Shown here in pieces: positions 25,487-31,981 of a stretch of 64,000 nt of DNA (its first letter is position 1; each line of letters opens with the position of its first letter). The notes below the pieces were generated by a model, which saw only the letters and a list, made by a program, of their open reading frames with translations, did no database searches and had not been told where the DNA came from. A program made the translations under genes and the position numbers. Source of the DNA: an uncultured Lachnospiraceae bacterium (GTDB taxonomy: Bacteria > Bacillota > Clostridia > Lachnospirales > Lachnospiraceae); contig CAJUAO010000007.1 of the NCBI GenBank assembly GCA_910584685.1, forward strand, positions 1 to 64,000. The letters run 5' to 3'.

Positions 25487-26065
25487 ATGGCAAAAAGCCA
25501 ATTAGATGTTCTGAAAGAAGAATTTCAGAACGAATGTAAGGTTATCAATTTGAAGTACGAGTATGAGGGATACATAGGCGTGGAGCAATGGGCGATCATT
25601 TCTGCGCTGACCGAAAAAGAGCTGTTTGAAAAATATCCTGAAATTGTCAAACAATATATGCCTTTCGTGCTGCTGTCTAATGAGCAGGGACAGGCTATAT
25701 ATGAGTTCAGAAGAAATGAAAGCAAGTTTTATAAGCGCAGCTTAAACAACGAGGACGCATTTGGATATGACGATGAGCTTATAGGCATATTCCATTCTGA
25801 GGTCGTTGTTCCCAGCTTTGTTGAGCAGAAGATAACAGAGGAATACGAAGAAAATCGTTATCAGTTGAAGATGAAGCTGTTGGACAAGGCTCTTTCAAGC
25901 CTTACCGAGAAGCAATACAAATACCTCATAGCCCGCTATGTTGCAAATAAAAGCGCAAGGGAAATTGCTGAAGCGGAGGGGGTATCTCATCAGGCAATTG
26001 AAAAGCATTTGAACGCAGCGGTCAAGAAAGTGAAAAAAATATTTAAGGGATTTTTCCGAAAATAG
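25487..26065 (+). CDS. sigma-70 region 4-like regulator
   Basis: 192 residues. The C-terminus (LLDKALSSLTEKQYKYLIARYVANKSAREIAEAEGVSHQAIEKHLNAAVKKVKKIF) is a sigma-70 region 4 helix-turn-helix. The N-terminal 130 residues lack clear region 2 motifs. It resembles the small sigma-like factors carried by Tn916/Tn1549-type elements. It may promote expression of the right-end recombination genes. Confidence 0.8.
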   Translation: MAKSQLDVLKEEFQNECKVINLKYEYEGYIGVEQWAIISALTEKELFEKYPEIVKQYMPFVLLSNEQGQAIYEFRRNESKFYKRSLNNEDAFGYDDELIGIFHSEVVVPSFVEQKITEEYEENRYQLKMKLLDKALSSLTEKQYKYLIARYVANKSAREIAEAEGVSHQAIEKHLNAAVKKVKKIFKGFFRK

Positions 26066-26166
26066 GTTGTCATTTGGCTGACTGATTCCAAATTAGTGAA
26101 GGGGTTGTTTTGAATCCGGATAAAGATTTCCCCTTCACTTAATCTTGGAAATGCGAGGTCAATGCT

Positions 26167-26736
26167 ATGCAAACAGAGAATAAAGAAAAGGTGAAGCGTG
26201 GAGAAATTTATCTGCACGATTTTGGAAACAATGCAGGCTCAATTCAGAATGGGGTAAGACCTGTTCTTGTAGTTCAATGCGATGAAGGCAATCAGGCAAG
26301 CACGACAACGGTTGTTGCAGCTCTTACATCAGTTATAAAGAAGCGTTATTTGCCGTCCCATATTATCTTGGGCGATAAATTTGGACTCAAAGAGCCTTCA
26401 ATGGTTATGCTGGAACAACTGAAAACAGTCAATCAGTCCGAACTTGTGGAATATATCGGATTTGTTGACAGCGAATATCTGCTCCGTAAGGTGAATCACG
26501 GCTTAAAGAAAGCGCTTGGTTTGTGGGTGGATAAGCCGCAAAAGCACAAGGGGGATATTCGCTGCCTTTGTCCCGCCTGCTTACAGGCATATAAGAAAAC
26601 ACAGAATTATATTGTCAGGCGGCTTGATCCGCTGGTTTCCAAAAGGGAGAAATGCGATAAGTGCGACAATATGGGTTGGGATTATATCATTTATGAAAGG
26701 CGTACTTCCTCAGAGGATAAGGGGGTACAGGAATGA
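26167..26736 (+). CDS. MazF/PemK-type toxin-like protein with C-terminal zinc ribbon
   Basis: 189 residues. The N-terminal 110 are PemK/MazF-like: VKRGEIYLHDFGNNAGSIQNGVRPVLVVQCDEGNQASTTTVVAALTS and HIILGDKFGLKEPSMVMLEQLKTVNQSEL. The C-terminal 75 contain CLCPAC and CDKC pairs consistent with a zinc knuckle. No antitoxin gene is adjacent; the stop overlaps the first excisionase-like ATG. It may be a domesticated regulator rather than a free toxin. A wide inverted repeat (GTGAAGGGG / CCCCTTCAC, 26097-26139) upstream could be its operator. Confidence 0.8.
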   Translation: MQTENKEKVKRGEIYLHDFGNNAGSIQNGVRPVLVVQCDEGNQASTTTVVAALTSVIKKRYLPSHIILGDKFGLKEPSMVMLEQLKTVNQSELVEYIGFVDSEYLLRKVNHGLKKALGLWVDKPQKHKGDIRCLCPACLQAYKKTQNYIVRRLDPLVSKREKCDKCDNMGWDYIIYERRTSSEDKGVQE

Positions 26737-26960
26737 TGAGTGATGATAAGAAGGTAAAGCAGCCTAAATATGAAGTCCCATTGTGGCATAAAACAAATCT
26801 TTCTATTGATGAAGCGGTCGCTTATACCGGGATTGGCAGAGCAAAATTATATGAGATGACAAATAGAGAAGATTGCCCATTTGTATTATGGATTGGAAAT
26901 CGGAGGGTAATAAAGCGGCAGGTTTTTGATGAGTACATTGCAAATATGTATTCGATATAA
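26733..26960 (+). CDS. excisionase-like protein, copy 1
   Basis: 75 residues, MerR/Xis-type winged helix: LWHKTNLSIDEAVAYTGIGRAKLYEMTNREDCPFVLWIGNRRVIKRQVFDEYI. It overlaps the MazF-like gene. Nearly the same length and about 75% identical by eye to copy 2. Xis proteins bend DNA to favour excision by the tyrosine integrase. Confidence 0.82.
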   Translation: MMSDDKKVKQPKYEVPLWHKTNLSIDEAVAYTGIGRAKLYEMTNREDCPFVLWIGNRRVIKRQVFDEYIANMYSI

Positions 26961-26975
26961 CAGAGTTGTCAAGTC

Positions 26976-27015
26976 TGCGATAAGCCAGTTCGCATAATTG
27001 GCTTATCGCTTCTTT
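26976..27015 (+). terminator. terminator between excisionase copies 1 and 2
   Basis: TGCGATAAGCCA / TGGCTTATCGC stem followed by TTCTTTT. It separates copy 1 from copies 2-3 and int. Confidence 0.75.
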
Positions 27016-27056
27016 TCTACTATGATGTACTCACCAAAGGCGAGGAGGTACAGCAA

Positions 27057-27278
27057 ATGGAAAGAAAACGAAATCAGGCGGAAAAAATCCAAGTTCCTGT
27101 ATGGTATAAAACAAATTTATCAATCGAAGAAGCAGCAGCTTATTCAGGGATAAGTCGGGATAAGCTCTACGAGATGACAAACAAAGAGGATTGCCCATTT
27201 GTATTGTGGATTGGAAACCGCAGGCTGATAAAAAGAGAAGTTTTTGATGAGTACATAAAAAAAGCATATTCGATTTAA
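27057..27278 (+). CDS. excisionase-like protein, copy 2
   Basis: 73 residues: VWYKTNLSIEEAAAYSGISRDKLYEMTNKEDCPFVLWIGNRRLIKREVFDEYIKKAYSI. A clear paralogue of copy 1, with the same ending (YSI). RBS GAGGAGGT upstream. Followed by copy 3 after 12 bp. Confidence 0.83.
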   Translation: MERKRNQAEKIQVPVWYKTNLSIEEAAAYSGISRDKLYEMTNKEDCPFVLWIGNRRLIKREVFDEYIKKAYSI

Positions 27279-27290
27279 GGAGGAACTACT

Positions 27291-27530
27291 ATGGATGATG
27301 AAGTTATGACTTATAAGGCAAAGCTTGAAGCAAGGAATGCTGACAAGCCAATATGGGAGAAAAAATGTCTTTCTATTGAAGAAGCGGCGGCATATTCCGG
27401 TATCGGGATAACGAAGCTCAGACAATTATCACGGCAAAAGAAATGCCCGTTTGTAGTGCCGCTTGGGAATCAGGTTTTTATTGTCCGGGAGAAATTAGAT
27501 ACCTATATCAAGGGTAAAAAGCATATTTAG
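27291..27530 (+). CDS. xis: excisionase, copy 3 (adjacent to integrase)
   Basis: 79 residues: IWEKKCLSIEEAAAYSGIGITKLRQLSRQKKCPFVVPLGNQVFIVREKLDTYIKGKKHI. More diverged from copies 1 and 2 and closest in position to the usual Tn916-type xis, 12 bp before int. GGAGG ribosome site present. Presumed to be the functional excisionase. Confidence 0.86.
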   Translation: MDDEVMTYKAKLEARNADKPIWEKKCLSIEEAAAYSGIGITKLRQLSRQKKCPFVVPLGNQVFIVREKLDTYIKGKKHI

Positions 27531-27542
27531 GAGGGGTGACTT

Positions 27543-28778
27543 ATGACTAAGGAAAAGAGAAAGGATAAATCAAGAGTAGTTCTTCGTACCGGGGAATTAC
27601 AAAGAAGCAACGGTACTTACCAATACTCGTGGATGGACGCAAACAAAAAGAGGCGTTATGTCTATGCGAGGAACTTAGATGATCTTCGTGCAAAGGAAGA
27701 ACAGATTGCAAAAGATAAAAGCGATGGCATTAAGACCGAAGCCCGCTATACGACAGTAAATGAACTTTTTGATTTATGGAAAGTTCTGAAACGGGGATTG
27801 AAAAACAACACCTTTGAAAATTATAAATATATGTATGAGACTTTCGTCCGTCCAAATATCGGAAAACAGCGTATTTCAACTCTGAAAAAATCTGATGTTA
27901 AGCGGTACTATAATTATCTTGCCGACGAAAGAGGATTAAAGGCTTCTACGATTGACAGTATCCATACCGTGCTTCATCAGATTTTGGATATGGCGGTTGA
28001 TGATGATTACATTCGTAACAATCCGTCTGACAATGTGTTGAGAGAGCTGAAAAAATCCCATGTTTTTAAGACGGAAAAACGCAGGGCATTAACACGACCT
28101 GAGCAGGATTTGTTTCTTGACTATCTGAAGAACACGCCGAAAGCACAAAACTGGTATCCGATATTTGCGGTAATGGTCGGTACGGGATTACGAGTTGGTG
28201 AAGTGACCGGGCTGAGATGGTGCGATATTGATATGGAAGAAGGCATTATTGATGTTAATCACACTTTGGTTTACTACGATCACCGAACCGATGACAGCAA
28301 GAAAGGCTGCTACTTCAATGTGAATACAACAAAAACCCCAGCGGGCAACAGACAAGTACCAATGCTTGATTTTGTAAAAGAAGCCTTCCTTATGGAAAAG
28401 GAAAGGCAGGAAATGTTTGATTTACATTGCGAGGTTATCATTGACGGGTACAGCGATTTCATATTTATTAACCGCTTCGGGCAGGCTCAACATCAATCAA
28501 CGCTGAACAAGGCAATCCGCCGGATTATCCGGGACTGTAATGATGAGCAGTTATTGAAAGATGAAAATGCGGAGGTATTGCTGCCACACTTTAGCTGTCA
28601 CTCTCTCAGACATACATTCACGACAAGAATGTGTGAAGCAGGAGTAAATGTGAAGGTAATTCAGGACGCACTCGGTCACAAGGATATTTCCACCACGCTT
28701 AATATCTACACCGATGTGACAAAGGAACTCAAGCGCTCCGAATTTGAGGGACTTGACTTATACTTCAAAAATGAGTAA
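27543..28778 (+). CDS. int: Tn916/Tn1549-type tyrosine integrase
   Basis: 411 residues. An N-terminal arm-binding domain (YQYSWMDANKKRRYVYARNLDDLRAKEEQIAKD), a core-binding SAM-like domain (about 65-165), and a catalytic domain with Arg in GTGLRVGEVTGLRW, HxxR in HSLRHTFTTRMCEAG, His in LGHKDISTT and nucleophile Tyr in NIYTDV. All catalytic residues are present. It is the last gene before attR, oriented outward as in Tn916. Likely still active for excision. Confidence 0.94.
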   Translation: MTKEKRKDKSRVVLRTGELQRSNGTYQYSWMDANKKRRYVYARNLDDLRAKEEQIAKDKSDGIKTEARYTTVNELFDLWKVLKRGLKNNTFENYKYMYETFVRPNIGKQRISTLKKSDVKRYYNYLADERGLKASTIDSIHTVLHQILDMAVDDDYIRNNPSDNVLRELKKSHVFKTEKRRALTRPEQDLFLDYLKNTPKAQNWYPIFAVMVGTGLRVGEVTGLRWCDIDMEEGIIDVNHTLVYYDHRTDDSKKGCYFNVNTTKTPAGNRQVPMLDFVKEAFLMEKERQEMFDLHCEVIIDGYSDFIFINRFGQAQHQSTLNKAIRRIIRDCNDEQLLKDENAEVLLPHFSCHSLRHTFTTRMCEAGVNVKVIQDALGHKDISTTLNIYTDVTKELKRSEFEGLDLYFKNE

Positions 28779-28786
28779 AATAATAT

Positions 28787-28826
28787 AGTCCTGATGTTCC
28801 CGTATCGGGAATGTCAGGACTTCTCT
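28787..28826 (+). terminator. terminator after int
   Basis: 16-bp near-perfect stem AGTCCTGATGTTCCCG / CGGGAATGTCAGGACT, 3-base loop, then TCTCTT. Confidence 0.75.
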
Positions 28827-28862
28827 TATAAAATCAGAAGTTAGTCATAAGAGCATACATCA

Positions 28863-28873
28863 TTTACATCAAA
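28863..28873 (+). repeat. arm-type repeat, right end
   Basis: TTTACATCAAA identical to the left-end word at 12213-12223. A palindrome CAGATTGACAATCTG lies at 28921-28935. Confidence 0.5.
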
Positions 28874-29000
28874 TCGTACACATACACGATGTAAAAGTGA
28901 TTCATAGTATGACCTGATTACAGATTGACAATCTGGAGAATCGAGAAAATAGGACAGTAAAACAGATTATGGAGGAACTTATCAATATGACCGATTTCGT

Positions 29001-29025
29001 CCCGACAATGAAGTCCTTACCGAAC
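29001..29025 (+). other. right attachment site (attR) with displaced lysS tail
   Basis: CCCGACAATGAAGTC then C then TTACCGAAC. In the lysS frame it continues to encode PTMKSLPNEKG and stop (29035-29037), the presumed original end of the host lysS. A start at 28987 behind GGAGG makes a 16-residue micro-ORF of it (MTDFV plus the tail). Confidence 0.85.
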
Positions 29026-29065
29026 GAAAAAGGCTAAAAAGTCGGCGGATTTCGGAGTTAAATTG

Positions 29066-29099
29066 AATGGGCAGTCCCATAACGGGATTGCTCATTTTC
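29066..29099 (+). terminator. displaced native terminator of lysS
   Basis: AATGGGCAGTCCC-ATAA-CGGGATTGCTCATT then TT. It lies just after the old lysS tail, now 17 kb from lysS. Confidence 0.6.
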
Positions 29100-29142
29100 A
29101 GAAATAATAGATGAAACAAATCGGAATTTAAGGAGGTCTTGT

Positions 29143-29547
29143 ATGAAGAAAATCGTATGTACAATGCTATGTATTATGCTTTTATTTGGTTTGAGTGCTT
29201 GTGGTAGAGATGTCAGTGAAGTAAAAACTCATAATGTTGAATCTGAGAGCTATTCAGAAGAGGATATTAAAGCCGCTATTGACACAATAAAAAAGGAGTT
29301 TAAGAGTGACTGGAAAGGATGTACTCTTACAGAAATTTACTATGCCGGAGATGACTGCACGAAAGATCATAAAGATTGGGCAGACAGAAACAATGCAGAT
29401 GAAGTCATTGTTTTATTATCTTCATTCGATGTTGATTCATCTGGTGGAGACGGGTCTTTGAATCCAAATAGTACATACAGTGATTGGAAGTGGATTTTAG
29501 TTAGAACAGATGGCGGAAAGTGGCGGCATGTTGACCATGGATATTAA
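29143..29547 (+). CDS. small secreted lipoprotein
   Basis: 134 residues. Lipoprotein signal MKKIVCTMLCIMLLFGLSAC with the lipobox Cys at 20, then an acidic domain (SEEDIKAAIDTIKKEFKSDWKGCTLTEIYYAGDD...WILVRTDGGKWRHVDHGY). The end looks like a small cystatin/NTF2-like sheet of the DUF4829 type, but this is only an impression. RBS AAGGAGG. Confidence 0.7.
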   Translation: MKKIVCTMLCIMLLFGLSACGRDVSEVKTHNVESESYSEEDIKAAIDTIKKEFKSDWKGCTLTEIYYAGDDCTKDHKDWADRNNADEVIVLLSSFDVDSSGGDGSLNPNSTYSDWKWILVRTDGGKWRHVDHGY

Positions 29548-29601
29548 GTCAAATTCTAGTTTATAAAATTAAGAAAATGGAATTTAAGGAGGAGTATGTA
29601 A

Positions 29602-29934
29602 ATGAAATTAGCAGATTTAGCAACAGGCTCTGATTGGATAGTGTGGATTGTCTTTGCGATATTTGCTGTACTTTCTATTATTTTACTTTCTGGACATGGA
29701 AGCTGGTTCATTTCTGGATATAATACAGCTTCAAATGAAGAAAAGGAAAAATATGATGAAAAGAAGTTATGCAGAACAATGGGAATTGGAATGTCTATTA
29801 TAGCAATTCTTGCATTAACTATGGGCTTGTTTGAAAATATTTTGCCTGCATTTTTTGTATATATTGCATTGGGGATTATTTTGGTTGATGTCGTGGTAAT
29901 TATCATTTTAGGAAACACACTATGCAGAAAGTAA
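29602..29934 (+). CDS. DUF3784-type small membrane protein
   Basis: 110 residues, three membrane helices. The signature GHGSWFISGYNTASNEEKEKYDEKKLCRTMG is that of DUF3784 proteins of Firmicutes. Function unknown. AAGGAGG precedes the ATG. A strong terminator follows. Confidence 0.8.
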   Translation: MKLADLATGSDWIVWIVFAIFAVLSIILLSGHGSWFISGYNTASNEEKEKYDEKKLCRTMGIGMSIIAILALTMGLFENILPAFFVYIALGIILVDVVVIIILGNTLCRK

Positions 29935-29977
29935 TAACTTCCTGTTTACAGAACTGAAAAATTGAGAATAGAACATA

Positions 29978-30015
29978 CCCCTTGAAAAAATAAAAAATTT
30001 TCAAGGGGATTTTTT
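29978..30015 (+). terminator. rho-independent terminator
   Basis: CCCCTTGAAAA / TTTTCAAGGGG, then ATTTTTT, running straight into the leader ORF at 30016. Confidence 0.85.
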
Positions 30016-30099
30016 ATGCAGAAATTCGCAAACTATAAGTTTTTACTGATTTCCAATACAATGGTTTTGCAAAGGAGGTCGAGGATTGATTATGAGTAA
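30016..30099 (+). CDS. short leader ORF, copy 3 of the recurring module
   Basis: 27 codons: MQKFANYKFLLISNTMVLQ then RRSRIDYE. ATG lies in the terminator tail. The TAA stop overlaps the ATG of the next fragment (30092), a coupling arrangement. Homologous DNA occurs at 12333 and 12839. Confidence 0.4.
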   Translation: MQKFANYKFLLISNTMVLQRRSRIDYE

Positions 30100-30178
30100 C
30101 AGTTTAGCGGCTATGCGCCCGGAGCTTGTGCGTGAGTGGTCGGACAAAAATCTTCCGCTTACACCGGATTGCAGGTGA
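30092..30178 (+). pseudogene. 5' fragment of a zinc-ribbon-domain gene
   Basis: 28 codons starting MSNSLAAMRPELVREWSDKN and ending LPLTPDCR. The start matches the repeat unit of the probable zinc-ribbon family (RPELAxEWxxxKNxxLTP). It is cut before the cysteines. Confidence 0.6.
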
Positions 30179-30190
30179 AATATTGGAACG

Positions 30191-30592
30191 TGCAGATGTG
30201 CGGATTATATTCTGAAAGAATTTACAAACTGTTCAGTAAGAAGCATTTTTTTAACAGCGCCTATGGAATACCGAATCAGGCAGACGATGGAAATTGACAA
30301 ACTCAGTGAAAAGACGGCGACGGACAAAATCAGAAAAGAAGATAAGGTAAGAAGTGTATATTATAACTTTTATACAGGGCATGATTGGGGAAAACCGTCA
30401 GATTACAATTACTGTATCAATACGGTGGAAAACCGTGAGGCAGAGCCGCATCTTTATAACATCAAATGGTGCTTAAGCTCCAGCGGCAGTAAATGTCCTT
30501 ATTGCAGCGGGCAAATCCTGTTTAAATTCTCTTTGCCACCGCGGCAAAAGGCAGCCATAACATATAAACAGTTCAGGCGTTCTGTGATATAA
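30191..30592 (+). pseudogene. 3' fragment of a cytidylate-kinase-like gene plus zinc-ribbon debris
   Basis: The open frame reads CRCADYILKEFTNCS...APMEYRIRQTMEIDKLSEKTATDKIRKEDKVRSVYYNFYTGHDWGKPSDYNYCINT. That is the C-terminal half of the cytidylate kinase-like family (GRCADYIL, then RIRRxME...YYNxYTGxxWG). The P-loop half is missing. After that the sequence switches to a CPYCSGQ zinc-ribbon piece. No start signal; a mosaic of decayed genes. Confidence 0.65.
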
Positions 30593-30733
30593 AGAATATC
30601 TTTAAAATGTCCAGTCACTACATTTCCAAATTTATCTTAAAAAATCTGCCGATAATATATCTGTACAACAAATAAAACCACCCTTAACTTAATAATGAGC
30701 ATAAATAACGGGTATGAAAATGAGGTGAAGCAC

Positions 30734-31156
30734 TTGAGCATAGGGAACTGCGATGACGAAGAAAACGTCCGCATACACACATGCAGTAAAGGAATATCAA
30801 TGTCTGGGACAAAAAAACATGATGAGCAAAAGAAGGTTCTGGTCCGCAGCGGCAAAACTACAAGGAGCGTTTTGTCAGATGATATTTATTATATTGAGAG
30901 CAGCAACAGAAAGGTAATTTTGTATCTGCAGCAAGAGAAAATTGAGTATTATGACAAAATAAGCCAGTTGGAAAGTCAGCTTAAGCCGGACTTTTTTCGA
31001 ATACATAAAGGGTATCTGGTAAACATGAAGTATGTAGAGCGATATGACCGAACAGAGGTGAGGATGAAGAACGGGGACAGTCTGCTTATTTCAAAATATA
31101 AATATCATAATTTTGTAAAAAGCTATAAGGAATATATAGATTCCGGAAACAGTTAA
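30734..31156 (+). CDS. LytTR-domain DNA-binding protein, possibly a deleted response regulator
   Basis: 140 residues from TTG 30734 behind GAGGTGA (an upstream ATG at 30695 lacks a ribosome site). The first residues LSIGNCDDEENVR resemble the start of a receiver domain (IAICDDE), but the receiver body is absent. The rest is a LytTR domain: KVLVRSGKTTRSVLSDDIYYIESSNRKVILYL...FFRIHKGYLVNMKYV. It could be a constitutive regulator or a decaying gene. Its target is unknown. Confidence 0.7.
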   Translation: MSIGNCDDEENVRIHTCSKGISMSGTKKHDEQKKVLVRSGKTTRSVLSDDIYYIESSNRKVILYLQQEKIEYYDKISQLESQLKPDFFRIHKGYLVNMKYVERYDRTEVRMKNGDSLLISKYKYHNFVKSYKEYIDSGNS

Positions 31157-31208
31157 ATAGAAAAATTTATTTAAAGCCGCGGCAGGCTGCGGCAGAGGGA
31201 GGAAAATC

Positions 31209-31874
31209 ATGAGAGTCACCACACATATGTTAAGTGAAACAGCAAAAAGGGCAGGAATAACAATCAGAAAATCATCAATGCTTGATTACATTAATAATGA
31301 CAGTTCTAAGAATACTTTGCTTAAGGAACTGAATAAAATCGGCTCATTAGCTCCCATAAGAAAAAGTAATTATGAGAAGCTGGAAAAGGAAGCGGATACA
31401 TTGTTAAAGAAGACTGAGTTTTTTACTCAGGAGGGAGAAAAATCTGTATTTGACAAGGCAAGGGAAACGGGAAACAATAGGGACATTTATGACGGCATAA
31501 AAGCAATGGTGGAGAGCTATAATAATACATTAAAATCATTAGATACGGTTTCTGATACATATAAATTAAATGATTATTACAGTAGGATGCTAAAGGAGGC
31601 GGCAGCAGACAACAGCGACGAACTAAGCAATATTGGAATTACCATAGCTGAGGACAAAACGTTAGTAATCAATGATGATAAGCTAAAGGAAGCGCAGATA
31701 GATAGTCTGGAAAAAATATTTTGCGCGTCGGGGGATTTTTCTAAAAAGACTTTATTTTTGGCGTCAAGAATTTCGGATAATGCAAGGGCAAACTTAGAAA
31801 GCTTAAGCAGCATGTATGGCTTAACAGGAAATTTGTATTCTGTGCTGGGAAGTAAGTATGATTTTTGGAGCTGA
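31209..31874 (+). CDS. uncharacterised protein with a FliD-like C-terminal segment
   Basis: 221 residues, mostly helical, with GGAGG before the ATG. No signal peptide or membrane helix. The middle and end (VESYNNTLKSLDTVSDTYKLNDYYSRMLKEAAADNSDELSNIGITIAEDKTLVINDDKLKEA) recall the C-terminal region of flagellar cap proteins (LSxIGIT...DGTLxxDxxKLxEA). No other flagellar genes are nearby. Function not assigned. Confidence 0.65.
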   Translation: MRVTTHMLSETAKRAGITIRKSSMLDYINNDSSKNTLLKELNKIGSLAPIRKSNYEKLEKEADTLLKKTEFFTQEGEKSVFDKARETGNNRDIYDGIKAMVESYNNTLKSLDTVSDTYKLNDYYSRMLKEAAADNSDELSNIGITIAEDKTLVINDDKLKEAQIDSLEKIFCASGDFSKKTLFLASRISDNARANLESLSSMYGLTGNLYSVLGSKYDFWS

Positions 31875-31981
31875 TTATTAAAGATATTTAGAATAATAAT
31901 GCAGATATGGGCAGAAACCGGAAAATTGGCTCTGCCCATTTATAATTCTCTTATTTTAAGTTAATCAAAAAGTTCCATATT

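Larger units (their letters stand above)
12122..29025 (+). mobile_element. degenerate Tn1549/Tn916-type integrative element in lysS, carrying a pst-pho operon
   Basis: A 16.9-kb insertion bounded by direct repeats (12122-12146 and 29001-29025, 24/25 identical). The left end lies within lysS and the integrase is at the right end. Transfer genes recognisable from Tn1549-like elements remain in order: coupling protein, Maff2, TrbL-like, PrgI and CD1108. They carry at least two deletions, and no VirB4, relaxase or topoisomerase is present. Cargo is pstSCAB-phoU-phoBR and toxin genes. It may still excise but should not self-transfer. Confidence 0.88.

Noticed and set aside
31172..31193. GC-rich hairpin between the LytTR and FliD-like genes as a terminator
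   Set aside because: There is no T-run and a ribosome site follows at once; more likely incidental or a minor intercistronic structure.
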